In this document: positions 20,340 to 31,362 of the stretch, one piece after another
How the letters are laid out: the number at the start of each line of letters is the position of its first letter
Position numbering within the stretch: position 1 is the first letter of the stretch
DNA from: Saitoella complicata NRRL Y-17804
Taxonomy: Eukaryota > Ascomycota > Saitoellomycetes > Saitoellales > Saitoellaceae
DNA length: 64,000 nt
Assembly (NCBI RefSeq): GCF_001661265.1
Contig: NW_017566992.1
Location: forward strand, 248,001 to 312,000
Reading direction: 5' to 3'
Made by a program: the position numbers and the translations under genes
Notes under the pieces: model-generated
Databases searched by the model: none
Told to the model about the DNA's origin: nothing
Seen by the model: the letters and a program-made list of their open reading frames with translations, nothing else

Positions 20340-23300
20340 ATGTCAACAATCCCTATCGAGCAAAAAGTAATCAACGCGTCAGTCCTTGCTTCAGATGTTG
20401 CTATGGGCCAGCAGGAGGCCGAGAAGGAACTTGCGCAAGCCCATGCTGCAGATGAGACTGATCAGGACGCCGAAGGTGATTTGGATATGCTATCGTCGCC
20501 GGATACCGCGTCTGAAGACAACGTTTCGCTGAAAGGCTCTGCCAATGGAAATGTCTCTGAAGGTGAAGGTGATGATTCCCCTTCGTTAGCGGAAGAGGCA
20601 GACGACGATAACTTCCAGGATGCTGATGAACCGATGGAAGACGAGGACTTTAATGAAGATGAGGACGACGACAGTGAACCTGTCAGGAAGAAAGGCCTAG
20701 TAAGGAAGAAGGCTCAGTCTAGAGCTACAGTCGATGAGTATTATGATCCCGACCTTTATGGACTAAGACGATCTGTAAGTGGCAGTCTGGTTGCTTCGCG
20801 AATGAAGACACTGACCTTTTTAGGGACGAGCCAAAGGAACAACCCAGTTAGCTGACAATGATTCATCGGATGAGGATGAGAGCGATTATAATTCGCGAGC
20901 TTCTAAGAAACGAAAGAAGGTGTCCGCATCTGGTGCTTCCTCGCGGAGGACTCGAGAATCCTCCGCTGTAGATGAGTCTCACTCGGACGATTACGGTGCA
21001 TCCACTCGCAAGCGCCTCAAGAAGCGCAGCTTACCTGCCAATGAGTTTGGCGAAGTGCGGTTCTCCTCCCGAAACACAAAATCGAAGTCTTATGCGCTTG
21101 GGGAGGAGTCTGAAGACGAATCGGATCGCGTGTCGGACGATGAAGATGGTTTCGGATACGAACGGCAGGAGAGAGCCGTGGAGGAGCCTAAGGAAGCCAT
21201 CGACAGTATCCTGGACCACCGGGAAGGACCTGACGGTGGTGATGATCCCTACACAACCCTTGAGTTTTTGGTATGCATAACGTTTCGATCTTACTTTGCC
21301 GCAGCTTCTAATTACTGAGGGCAGGTTAAACGCCAAGGTCAATCGCACCTGCACAATACCTGGGAAACGTATCCGCAATTAACCCACATCAAGGGCATCA
21401 AGAAAGTCGATAACTACATCAGATCGGCAGTTCTGCTTGATATAGCCATCCGCTCGGATGCATACACAACACGTGAAGATCTTGAAGCAATGGATATTGA
21501 ACGGGAACGAAAGCGGGACCAACTGGAGGAGTATAAGACGGTTGACCGTGTCGTAGAAAGCCGGACGCAGAAGAGCTGCGATAACCTGTCCGAACCTCAT
21601 ACAGAGTATTTCATCAAGTGGAAAGGTCTGAACTATGACGAGTGCACATGGGAGTGCGAACCCGACATTCACGAACGATATCAACCTCTTATTGATGCTT
21701 TCTTCGATCGGACCAGTTCGACTTTACTGCCGCACAAAGGCGAGCATTTCACGGCAAACAATCGTCCTCACTTTCGGAAGTTAGCTGAACAACCCTCGTA
21801 CATCATAAATGGGGAATTAAAAGATTTTCAAATGACCGGTATAAACTGGATGGCTTATTTGTGGTCAAAGAACGAGAATGGTATCTTGGCAGACGAAATG
21901 GGATTGGGTAAGACGGTACAGACGGTGTCGTTTTTGTCATATCTTGTACATGACGTGCATCTTCATGGCCCGTTTCTTGTCGTTGTGCCACTTTCGACTG
22001 TCCCAGCCTGGCAGGAAACGTTTGAGAAATGGGCGCCAGATTTGAATGCCATCACCTTCCTCGGGAACCAAAAATCACGCGATACTCTCATCGAATCCGA
22101 ATTCTTCCTGGACAGTGCTAGGAAGAAGCTAAAATTCAACGTTTTACTTACGACTTATGAGTATATTCTGAAAGATCGGGCTGTACTTGGCGATATCAGG
22201 TGGCAGTACCTCGCCGTGGATGAGGCTCACCGTCTTAAAAATGCGGAGTCTTCGTTATATGAGGCTTTATCCTCTTTCAGGACGACGAACAGGTTGTTGA
22301 TCACCGGTACGCCTTTGCAAAACAATATCAAGGAGCTTGCTGCTTTGGTGGACTTCTTGATGCCGCGAAAGTTTGACATCTCTGTTGAGATCGACTTCGA
22401 TAAGCCTGATGCAGAGCAGGAGAAGTTCATCCGCGATTTGCATGAACGCCTGAAGCCTTTCATTCTGCGCCGTCTGAAGAAGGACGTTGAGAAATCTTTG
22501 CCGTCGAAAACGGAGCGTATCCTGCGTGTTGAGCTATCTGATATGCAGACCAGCTACTACAAAAACATCCTGACCCGCAATTATTCTGCACTGAATGCCG
22601 GACCAAGCGGCGGAAATCAGATGAGCTTACTGAACGTCGTGATGGAGCTGAAGAAAGCCAGCAATCATCCTTACCTGTTTCCAGCTGCTGAAGAAGAATT
22701 TCTTGCAAGTATTGGGAGCGAAAAAAGTCGAAACGATATTCTACGTGGAATTGTTATGACAAGTGGCAAGATGGTTTTGCTGGACCAACTACTTACACGA
22801 CTGCGGAAAGAAGGTCACCGTGTTCTTATATTCAGTCAAATGGTTCGAGTTCTGGACATTCTAGGCGATTACTGCTCTTTGCGAGGTCTTCCGTTCCAGC
22901 GTCTAGACGGGACCGTTCCCTCAGCTACGCGCCGCATCGCAATCGACCACTTCAACGCCCCCGACAGCCCTGACTTTGTATTTCTCCTATCGACACGTGC
23001 CGGTGGTCTTGGCATCAATCTGATGACAGCTGATACGGTCATTCTTTTTGACTCTGACTGGAATCCGCAGGCTGATTTGCAAGCTATGGCACGCGCGCAT
23101 CGTATTGGACAGAAAAAGCATGTTACTGTGTATCGTCTCGTCTCGAAAGACACCGTGGAAGAGGATATTCTCGAGCGGGCACGACGCAAGATGGTAATGG
23201 AATATGCCATCATGACGCTTGGTATGACGGATAGTGGCGACAAGTCAAAGAAGAAGGAAGGATTTTCTACACAGGAACTCAGCGCTATCCTCAAGTTTGG

Positions 23301-24959
23301 GGCTTCGAATATGTTCAAGGCGACTGACAATCAGAAAAAACTGGAAGAGCTTAACATTGATGATGTACTAGCACACGCTGAGGATCATGTCACTACTGTG
23401 GACGCGGGCGGTTCTAGCCTTGGAGGAGAGGAGTTCCTCAAGCAATTTGAGGTGACGGACTTCAAGGCTGACGTGACGTGGGACGATATCATCCCTGAGG
23501 ACGATCGCAAACGCATAAAAGAGGAGGAAGACGAAAGGCGCAACGACGAATATCTTCAACAGCAAATGGCTGCAAGTTCTCGTCGAGCCACTGTCACCGC
23601 CAGGATGCGCGAATACAACTCGGGTGCCAAGCAGGATTCAACTCCGCCGGATGAAAAGATTGGCAGAAAGCCGCCAAAGAAGCGCACGGAGCCAAGGAAT
23701 CGCGACCTAAACGAACGTGAGATCCGTAATCTTTACCGTGCAATGATCAAATTCGGCAAGCTCTCTCAGCGATGGGAAGATATAATCAAGGATGCCGACC
23801 TTGGTGACAGGAACATCGAAAAGGTGCGCGCGACCGGTGAAGGTATGATCAAAGCAGCAGAAGAGGCGCTTCAGGAGCATCAGGCAGCTGAACTTGCGAA
23901 GGGTGAAGAACCTGTCCCGCAAAAGTTCCGCAAGGCCATCTTGATCGAATTTAATGGCGTCAAGAACATCAACGCAGAAACACTCATCCAGCGCTCTGAA
24001 GAACTTGGCTACCTCCATGATATCCTTGCGAAGGTGCCAGATAAGAAATCATACCGTATGAACCCCACAGCCAAGGGCGTGCATGGCTGGAAGTGTGTAT
24101 GGGGCGAACGGGAAGATTCGATGTTGTTGGTCGGTATTGACCGCCACGGGTTTGGTGCGTGGGCAGAAATCCAGGCTGATCGGGAATTGGGTATGCAGGA
24201 CAAGTTCTTTTTGGAAGAGAACACAAAGAACGAGAAGGAGAAGGCAGAAAAGACGGAGAAGGGTGTGAAAGGTAAACGACAGCCTGATGCCGCAATCCCT
24301 GGAGCAGTTCATCTTGTTCGTAGATGCGACACGTTGCTGGGGACTTTGCACGATACAAAAAATCAAATGTTCCCAGAGCAAGAGAAGCAGGTGGACAAAA
24401 AAGCGAAACCCGACAGAGCAACGGGAAGCCCGGCGGTGCCTCCTAAACAGAAGAAGCTTTCTCTGATCAAAGAGCGCAAACCCTCTAATGGTAAAGCATC
24501 TCCTCGAGAAAATTCGCCGGCAGTGACAGCTTTGAAGAGAACGCCGAGTATGAAGAAGGAAGCCTCCGGTCATGTTTCTGACGGTGCCGAGAGCGAGTAC
24601 GAGAGCATGGATGAGGCAGAGTGCAAGGTGAGTCTTTTGTGTTTCATATTTCGGCTTTATTGTTGATAGTAGCGATGCTAACACTGTCGTTGCAGGCCTT
24701 ACTGCGCCCTATCAAAAAGCAGCTGAAAAATCTCAAATCGACGGAAAACATCGAAAAGAGTCAACTCGCCGCCCATTACAAGACGAACCTCACCGAAGTT
24801 GGCAACTTCATTCGTGAACAAGTGGACGGGTCGATCGGTGACAAAGAGAAACTTGAGAAACATCTGTGGGTTTTCACTACCTGGTTCTGGCCCAGAGATG
24901 TTTCTCACAAGAAGCTGCGGGCTATGTATAAGAAGATGACAACGGAGCCTGAACAGTGA
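20340..24959 (+). CDS. CHD1: Chromatin remodeller CHD1
   Basis: ATP-dependent nucleosome spacing enzyme acting in transcribed genes. Exons 20340-20774, 20824-21270, 21325-24627 and 24696-24959 give 1482 residues (yeast 1468). Order of parts: acidic N-terminus; basic linker ([11 protein letters not shown]); chromodomain 1 across intron 2 ([18 protein letters not shown]); chromodomain 2 at about 387-404 ([16 protein letters not shown]); SNF2 ATPase with DEMGLGKT (about 484) and DEAH box VDEAHRLKN (about 592); helicase C lobe with RAGGLGINL and [23 protein letters not shown]-binding region at about 1080-1250; and a C-terminal CHCT helical domain encoded by exon 4 ([24 protein letters not shown]). 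All catalytic motifs are intact. This double-chromodomain layout separates it from ISWI and Mi-2. Confidence 0.97.
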
Positions 24960-25055
24960 TGGTGTGTAAAGTTATCTAGGTAGCTACAGGATCAATATTT
25001 GTTCTCGCAATTGAAGCTCTCCTTATCCTTATCGATATCGCTGGTAGACCCGCGG

Positions 25056-25065
25056 CTCACGTGAG
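25056..25065. promoter_or_regulatory. CTCACGTGAG palindrome (E-box) upstream of MSS116-type gene
   Basis: Ten-base perfect palindrome containing CACGTG, 121 bases upstream of the helicase ATG, in the 226-base gap after CHD1. CACGTG is the target of Cbf1-type and other bHLH factors in fungi. Similar cores stand upstream of ABD1/PRP22, CEF1 and NMD3 in this window. Function is inferred from the sequence only. Confidence 0.35.
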
Positions 25066-25185
25066 GCCCGGATTTTTGTACGGTGCTACATAAACGTTCG
25101 GCGATTTCGCCTCCTCGACACCCCCGACTGCTGTCGCCTTGATCCAGGAAATCATATTCTGTTTCGAGCTCTGATATAGTCCGCC

Positions 25186-27159
25186 ATGTTGTCGGTCTCT
25201 AATGTTGCACGCTCTTGCAGATTGGCTGGTCGCAGCATCAAGTCAGTTGGTGGTGAGGTCCTTCCTTACGTATGGTATTATCACAGAGTGCTAACTTCCG
25301 GGACAGTTCGGTCTTTGACTTTGCGTACCTCCTCGAAACCTCTGACACGTCATCTTGAGGTGCATCCCACTTTTCCTTCCCTGCGCTTGAGGTTACCAGA
25401 CCTCCGTGCTTCGTTTTTCCATCAGACATCTTCTGCTCATCAGGAGAGCGAGGCACGCGCATCTTTGTCTGCTGCGGAAGAGGCTGGAGAGTTCAATCAG
25501 GGTGGGTATGTACCTGCTGAATGGGAGTCATATCGCGGAAGGCTTCCGGATGCTTTGCTGGACTCTCTCAAGGATGTTTTCAAATACAAAACGATGACTC
25601 AAGTCCAGCATGACATCGCTGAGAATATTCCTATGAAGACGGACTTGTTGGTTCGATCCAAAACAGGTACCGGAAAGACTCTTGCCTTCTTGGTTCCTGC
25701 TGTGCAACGGCTCTTCGCGAGATATGAAGAAATGCAAATCGATCCACGACGCTATGCTAGAAAACGTGCTTCCGTTTTCATTGTTTCGCCTACCCGCGAG
25801 CTTGCTTCCCAGATCGCTACAGAAGCCAACAGGCTTACGCAGATGGAGCCTGGTACGAAGGTCCATTGTTTGGTTGGTGGCGATAGTCGGAAGGGAGCCC
25901 TCATTGGTTTGATGCGGGACCGGGCAGATATTATTGTTGGAACGCCCGGTCGCTTGCTCGACTTCTTGAAGTCTGAAGATCATATGAAGGGTCTTGTGGA
26001 GGGAGTTCACACCGTTATCTTGGATGAAGCAGATACGCTCCTTGATATGGGATTTAAAGGGGATGTCGATGAGATCCTGAGCTACCTTCCCAAGGAGCGC
26101 CAGACATACATGTTCTCTGCGACCCTTTCGCGGGAGGTCAAGCAGATTGCTCAGAAATCCCTTACTCCTGGATATGATTTCCTTGATTGTGTTGGCACGG
26201 ATGATATGGACGTTCATCCTCAGATCAAACAAGAGTATATCGTGAGACCTACCCATGAGCACATGAGATGCGTCCTTTCTCTCCTCATCGCCGAGCAGCT
26301 TGCCAAGCCACTGGGCAAGATCATTGTCTTCCTGCCTAGTACGGCCTTGGTGCAGTTCTACATTTCCGCTTTCAAGTTCTTCAGGAGGCTGTATCCGAAC
26401 CAACATTTCCAGCAATGGGAAATGCATGCGAAGAAGGAGCAACGGGATCGTTCCAAAATTTCGAATGCTTTCCGTACTGCCAAAACTGGGGGTGTGTTGT
26501 TTACAACCGATGTGTCTGCTCGTGGAGTCGATTATCCCGGCGTCACTCAGGTTATTCAAGTTGGTCTTCCCAGTTCCCGTGATGCTTACATCCACCGAGT
26601 TGGACGTACAGGTCGGGCGGGCAAGGCGGGTGCTGGTACATTGATTCTTTCTCCTTTTGAGGCCAGTTTCTTGCAAGAAATGGAAGGCATTCCCATTACG
26701 GAAAAGGAATTTCCGGACTCTGAAATCGCACTTGGCGAGCAAGAGCAGAAGATCTATGATTTGGCCTTTAAGTTTATCCATGCAGATAAGGTCCAGACCG
26801 CCTTTACTTCTTACCTCTCCTACTACGCAAACGGTGGGAATAAGATCCGACTATCGAAGAATGAAGCTCTCAACGAGCTGGTGAAATTCGCTGAATCCTG
26901 CCATCTCTCGGACCCAGACGTACCTTCCTTCTGGCAGGGGTCAGGGTCAAGACAACGCCGTTCTGGAGGCTTCGGTGGACGCGGAGGTTATGGTGGACGC
27001 GGAGGTTACGGTGGCCGTGGCGATGGCGATGGCGGCTACGGTGGACGCGGAGGTTACGGGCGCCGTGGCCGTGGCGATGGCGGCTTTGGTGAACGCGGGG
27101 GTTACGGTGGCCGTGGTGGCGGCAGCGGCCATCGCGACTATATGACGGATTTCGAATAG
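25186..27159 (+). CDS. MSS116: Mitochondrial DEAD-box RNA helicase (MSS116/CYT-19 type)
   Basis: RNA chaperone, probably for group I/II intron splicing and translation in mitochondria. Open frame of 657 codons. Bases 25253-25306 (54 bases; GTGAGG donor, GCTAAC branch, ACAG acceptor) look like an intron, whose removal gives 639 residues. The N-terminus is Arg/Ser-rich, like a mitochondrial presequence. Helicase motifs in order: Q motif region (MTQVQHDIAENI), SKTGTGKTLAF, SPTRELASQ, GTPGRLLDF, DEAD in VILDEADTLLDMGF, SATLS, FTTDVSARGVDYP and HRVGRTGRAG. A C-terminal extension domain follows as in Mss116. The tail from about 26955 is a Gly/Arg box (GGYGGRGG repeats) for non-specific RNA binding. 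The nuclear Dbp family lacks this combination of presequence and extension. Confidence 0.9.
   Translation: MLSVSNVARSCRLAGRSIKSVGGEVLPYVWYYHRVLTSGTVRSLTLRTSSKPLTRHLEVHPTFPSLRLRLPDLRASFFHQTSSAHQESEARASLSAAEEAGEFNQGGYVPAEWESYRGRLPDALLDSLKDVFKYKTMTQVQHDIAENIPMKTDLLVRSKTGTGKTLAFLVPAVQRLFARYEEMQIDPRRYARKRASVFIVSPTRELASQIATEANRLTQMEPGTKVHCLVGGDSRKGALIGLMRDRADIIVGTPGRLLDFLKSEDHMKGLVEGVHTVILDEADTLLDMGFKGDVDEILSYLPKERQTYMFSATLSREVKQIAQKSLTPGYDFLDCVGTDDMDVHPQIKQEYIVRPTHEHMRCVLSLLIAEQLAKPLGKIIVFLPSTALVQFYISAFKFFRRLYPNQHFQQWEMHAKKEQRDRSKISNAFRTAKTGGVLFTTDVSARGVDYPGVTQVIQVGLPSSRDAYIHRVGRTGRAGKAGAGTLILSPFEASFLQEMEGIPITEKEFPDSEIALGEQEQKIYDLAFKFIHADKVQTAFTSYLSYYANGGNKIRLSKNEALNELVKFAESCHLSDPDVPSFWQGSGSRQRRSGGFGGRGGYGGRGGYGGRGDGDGGYGGRGGYGRRGRGDGGFGERGGYGGRGGGSGHRDYMTDFE
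26964..27126 (+). repeat. Coding minisatellite, Gly-Arg-Tyr (RGG) repeat tail
   Basis: Degenerate tandem units of 12-18 bases around GGTGGACGCGGAGGTTAC encode GGRGGYGGRGGY-type repeats in the C-terminus of the MSS116-type helicase. The unit pattern is interrupted by GDGDGG and GRRGRGDGG variants. The DNA-level repeat suggests growth by slippage or unequal exchange. Confidence 0.75.
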
Positions 27160-27987
27160 ACTCTGGCTGGCGTGGGGCGAAGGTTACAAGGGTTTATGGG
27201 TTTGTTTGTTCCATGGCGCCGTTTCGTTGAGCATTTGCTCTCCTCATTTGCAGTTCATTTTCTCCATTCTATTCAAGTGTACGTTATACCTACCTAGACA
27301 TATAACTGTTATATATGCATATGCTTCCATCGCCAATTTGCATAAGTATGTATCTTGCAGGGAAATGCTCATACTGCCAAGTGCAAAATTCTTGACGCGA
27401 AATGCGAGTGCGCGCGAATAGCAAAACTTGGAGTCACAAAGACCCCTGAAACAACACAGATAAAGGTCTAGAGGTGCAGATATGTCAAAATCATGGCAGT
27501 TATCCTTAGGAACGATGAAGTGTCCCCACTTTTCGCTTTCAAGGCCTCCATCGTCTATAATCATGTTGAGAGGGGGCTTCAGCTTGTTGCGACTGAAGCC
27601 GCTCCATAAGCTACCAATGGCAGTGCGTGGGGTGCCATATGATAGAGGGAGCTCAGATGCACATGTACTGCGAATGCGCTTCATGGCCCCGGCTTTCTAT
27701 GAGATTCAACAGCATGAGCTTCAACATCATGATGTTGTATGCATGGATATGCATGGATATGCAATACGCGCATCGCCACTGAAACGCCTGGCGGTGTCAC
27801 AACAGCAGGAAGAGTGATGCTACAGATGATTGAGGACACCAATCGACTGCTGGGAGCCTATACTGTCTGTAGCTGTCTTCACTTTACGCTCTAGGCCTTT
27901 AGCTACATTGGTCTGATGTTGAGGTGACAACTCCCGCGTGGGGAGCTGTGAAACGCGCAACTGTTAAGGATATTGTACTTAACTGTA
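27160..27987. other. Intergenic, left flank of the DNA transposon
   Basis: 828 bases with no supportable gene. It contains a transposon-end-like sequence at 27380-27400 (listed separately), a short tandem GCATGGATAT x2 at 27741-27760 and the palindrome CATCATGATG at about 27725-27734. Base composition turns AT-richer towards the element. Confidence 0.4.
27380..27413 (+). repeat. Solitary transposon-end-like sequence
   Basis: The string AGTGCAAAATTCTTGACGCG matches the left inverted repeat of the element starting near 27988, which reads TGTGCAAAATTCTTGCCCGCGC. It is in the same orientation and followed by GCGCGCG-like sequence. No matching opposite end was found between here and 27980. It may be the remnant of an older or nested insertion of the same family. 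Confidence 0.5.
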
Positions 27988-28017
27988 CAACAGTGTGCAA
28001 AATTCTTGCCCGCGCGT
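27984..28017 (+). repeat. Left terminal inverted repeat
   Basis: Begins TGTACAACAGTGTGCAAAAT and ends CCCGCGCGT. It pairs with 30576-30609 on the other strand with four mismatches. Sub-terminal sequence beyond base 34 is no longer similar. Confidence 0.85.
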
Positions 28018-28079
28018 GATTTAACGTCTCCTTAGTTGGAACATCAACAACTCACTAAACACATAACAACTCACCCAAT

Positions 28080-29069
28080 ATGCCTCCTAGGAAGCCGAGA
28101 GGAGCAGCAAAAGTATCAGCTCAACTCAGGACGTCTTCCCATACCTCAAAGCCACCGGCTAGGCTCCTCGAAGATCGGCACTCACCGACACCAGCAAATC
28201 CAGTCTGGAGGGAAAAGAGGCCTAAGACCATCATCAGGTCCCAGACGAAGACGCAAACATTGACCATGACTGTATTTACGATGATTTCGACGCGTTTCTG
28301 ATTGTTACGAGAGACTCCAAGCACAAGTACCCTCAAGCACCATTCACGGTGGATCCGCTGGAAAAAATTGTTTGATGCCGAACCTGTTTTGCTGGAAGCA
28401 GCAGTCAAGGAATTGCGCCAGGACCGTACCATCAAGGAGGGCGTCAACATTCACTCCCCTACACCTGAATTCACTTTCAAAGATGTCCGCGGGAGGGCAT
28501 GGGATTCAGCTTGGTGTCGACTACATACTGAGAGGGATTGGGAAGGCTTCATTAGAGCCGTCAACAGTGAGCGCATCGTCACTAAGATCGAATGGTCGGC
28601 TTTCATCCCAATCAATAGAGACTTCACTCCGCAAACACCCACCACCCGTACCGACGAAATGGTCGAGACTCTGCAGAGATCCTCTCTAGGGAAGCCAGCC
28701 GTTAGGAGGTCCCTGGTGCCACGACCTAGGTTGAGTGCTACTACTGATGCGCTTTGGGACATCTCGGGATTGGTGCACAATGAGCCTATCAAGTTTGAAA
28801 AGCTGATGGCGGTCCACCCATTACAACTAAGGTGGAAGTGTACCAAGCACCACCAATCCTACGGCTGCAGTCATCCTATGACCCAGCACACCAGCAATCT
28901 ACTCCTCAACTGCTGGGCTGACCATATCCTTGAGCAAATAGGTGTTACCGTAAATCAACCACCAGTCCATGATGCGGTATTCAAATCTTTACTCGAGGGC
29001 TACCACCCTTCAGGTCCTCAATCAGTGGAAGTCTCTTCCACCCCTGAAAGCAGGAGTTCAGCTAGCTGA
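28080..29069 (+). pseudogene. Unknown ORF inside the DNA transposon, probably interrupted
   Basis: An ATG at 28080 follows an A/C-rich leader (CACTAAACACATAAC) directly inside the left inverted repeat. The frame runs about 73 codons to a stop at 28299-28301 and then stays open in the same frame to 29069 (about 255 codons). Between about 28240 and 28370 a different frame reads more like protein (YDDFDAFLIVTRDSKHKYPQ), so two compensating shifts are as likely as a single stop. The main part has ordered-looking sequence (RGRAWDSAWCRLHTERDWEG, LRWKCTKHHQSYGCSHPMTQ) with Cys/His pairs. I recognise no family and assign no function. It may be cargo or an element-specific protein. Confidence 0.45.
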
Positions 29070-29915
29070 CCCCAGCTACCTACTCCAGTTATTGCGCAGC
29101 GCCTCAACATGGTTCCTCCATCCAGCCAACGGACCCTCCGTCCGCAAACCATGAGAGCAGCTAGTCCTCTTCAGGGACCCGCGGCCGATGATTCAGAGGG
29201 GACTTTACGCTACGTCAAATCGACGACTCCGGTATACTGCGGTCGAAACCGCGAAAGAAGCAATCATCGACCACAGGATTCGCCTCGACGACCTGCGCCT
29301 ACCACCGGATGCGCCTCTGGGAGCTGCTCAGCAGGGTTGGATCATGATTATGAAACGCTGCTGGCCTGTTGGGAAGGCTATGAAGCGCAAGGAGGTTGGT
29401 ACTGTAGGTCGAATTGAGGAGACCCCTTCCAGGTCTATGAGGTCCCAGACGAGTCTCAAACCTTCTCATAGTTCTGGTCTTTAATGTGGTATTCTTCTTT
29501 TCTCGATGGCATGCTAAGTTCTTTGGCAGCAACCTTACAAAGCTCATGACCTTACTCCAAGCTCACTTGTAGAAAAGTACAAGGTGACAAGTATTATGCA
29601 CGTTGCTGCACCTAGAGGGTTTAGGTCGTCTGGGCCACGTCTCGATGCAGGGCATTGGGACAGCTGTACAGCCATTTTGTGAGGGAGTCTTACCGTGAGA
29701 ATGGCAAGTGTCTGAAAATAAATGAATGTATTGCTTCGATCCAAAAAACCATCCAAAAAAACTAGCGAATGAAGCCTAAAGCTGACCCCCAGCATCAGCC
29801 GTTATTTGTCGATTAGCCTCGACATTACGCGCTGAGCTGCGCCTTCGTTAAAGCATAACCGCAGTTGCTGACATATTGCTGATTTTGTCGAGTTGGGTGT
29901 TGATGTATTCGATTG

Positions 29916-30470
29916 CTAGGCGGATGAATGCTGGGGGTCTTCACGGGCGTAAGGGTGTGTGTTGTTGCGCTTCATCCAGCTCTTCATCATACCCCAACAG
30001 AGCTCAATTGGATTCAGGCCAGGAGAGTAAGGTGGTAGGAAATGGACTCGACATCCAGCCCTCTCAACCAGCAACTCAAACACCCTTGCATCACGGTGGA
30101 TACGACAGTTATCAAGCACAACCACGCTATTGGGACCAGGGAATCGTCGCAGGATCGGTAAGAGGTCCTCCTTGATGAACTCAACAAAACGGTCTGCATT
30201 GAATGAACCATGAAAGATGCGCAGCGCCTCAAGACCAGTCGATGTCAATGCCGGCAACACATTCCAGCGCTTAGGGTGTCCAAATACTCTCTCCTGAATG
30301 GCCCTAGTACCGACCGCGGAATATCCAAATTTGCGGGTAGAGGTGCCTCCCTCTTCATACCCCTTGACAGTACAGTAAATGGTGCGATCCGATTTTACGA
30401 CAATCTGACTAAGTTGGTAAACGTCGAGCCCCTCGATGTAAATGTCGATAACTAGGAGCCAGTGTCGCAT
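29916..30470 (-). pseudogene. DDE transposase fragment (IS630/Tc1-mariner, DDE_3 type)
   Basis: The open frame holds the catalytic half of the transposase: RKFGYSAVGTRA, LTSTGLEALRIFHGSFNADR, VVVLDNCRIHRDARV (second Asp) and LPPYSPGLNPIELCWGMMKS (final Glu). The usual first-Asp segment and the N-terminal helix-turn-helix are not recognisable. Only about 140 bases remain before the right inverted repeat, so the gene is truncated at its start. A stop at 29916 precedes sequence in another frame (AIEYINTQLDKI-like) that looks like the lost C-terminus, so it is also frameshifted there. It is unlikely to be active by itself. Confidence 0.8.
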
Positions 30471-30575
30471 ACACTGCCGTGCATTTTCAGCCTATCCAGA
30501 CCTTCTTAGGCCTCTTGTCGAGTTGTTTGAAGCTGTATCACAATTGCGATTTGGGAGGTTCGCGCTCGCAGGATG

Positions 30576-30609
30576 ATGCGCGGACGAGAATTTTGCACAC
30601 TGCTGTACA
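30576..30609 (-). repeat. Right terminal inverted repeat
   Basis: Reverse complement begins TGTACAGCAGTGTGCAAAAT and ends GTCCGCGCAT. It pairs with 27984-28017. Confidence 0.85.
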
Positions 30610-31362
30610 TGAGTATAGATACTGTACATGGGATATATCCTCGAGAGTGAACAGCGCGCATGCCACCATATACAATTCGGCTCATACACCAGACACATAG
30701 ACCGTTTGCACAAGGTGCGCCGTTGCGCAAGACAAAATCAAGACCCTAACGTGGACAGCCGTTGCGTGCGTCGCATTGGGTACCGTAACAGAGGAAGTGG
30801 AGATACAATGTTAAACATCGCAAAATATGTGCATAGGTGGTTCAATATAACCATAGTGCTCACCGACCTCCGGATCCATTCAGACCTTCCAATTTCGATC
30901 TCCCCGCCACTCTTATCACATCGCAGTGACAATGACGCACGCCCTGATCTTCTCACTTTTCCTCGGATCGATATACATATCAACACTGGTAACGTGATCC
31001 TCGTCCATGCCCGTCTTGTCGCAGCACTCCAGCTCATATACGCCGTGATCTTTCGGTCTATGGCGCGCATTATTTAAGGTTCAACTCAGGTGGCTTACTC
31101 TCGCTTTCTTCGCAGGGTTAGTGTCTGGTGGCCATGTCTACTCTGTAGGCATTGCCATTCCAAAGTTCACCAAGGTCGACATTCGGGACCTGGATTAAGT
31201 AGCTTCCCAGATAAAATCATGGATCACAGTTGCCAGAGAGAAAGCCACAGCAAATTGCCTCCGAAATTGCAAAAATAACACCAGATGCCTCGCGATATTG
31301 ATTGCTGGCTATATACAGCTGTGTTCATGTATTCAACCCAGAGGGACCTTCTGCGCTCTATT

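Larger units (their letters stand above)
27988..30605. mobile_element. DNA transposon with 34-base inverted ends (IS630/Tc1-mariner superfamily)
   Basis: The left end (27984-28017) and the reverse complement of the right end (30576-30609) agree over 34 bases with four mismatches; the shared core is CAGTGTGCAAAATTCT. Both ends begin inside TGTACA. This gives a TA dinucleotide on each side (27986-27987 and 30606-30607), the target-site duplication of this superfamily. The element is about 2.6 kb. It carries an unknown ORF starting 62 bases inside the left end and a DDE-type transposase fragment on the other strand near the right end. The ends are still alike, so insertion is not very ancient, but the transposase looks damaged. 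Confidence 0.8.

Noticed and set aside
25528-26781. 417-codon open frame antisense to the DEAD-box helicase
   Set aside because: Opposite intact helicase motifs; composition looks like reverse translation of the sense gene.
30628-31077. 149-codon open frame right of the transposon
   Set aside because: No domain, lies across the AT-rich spacer, and is overlapped by equally long frames on the other strand.
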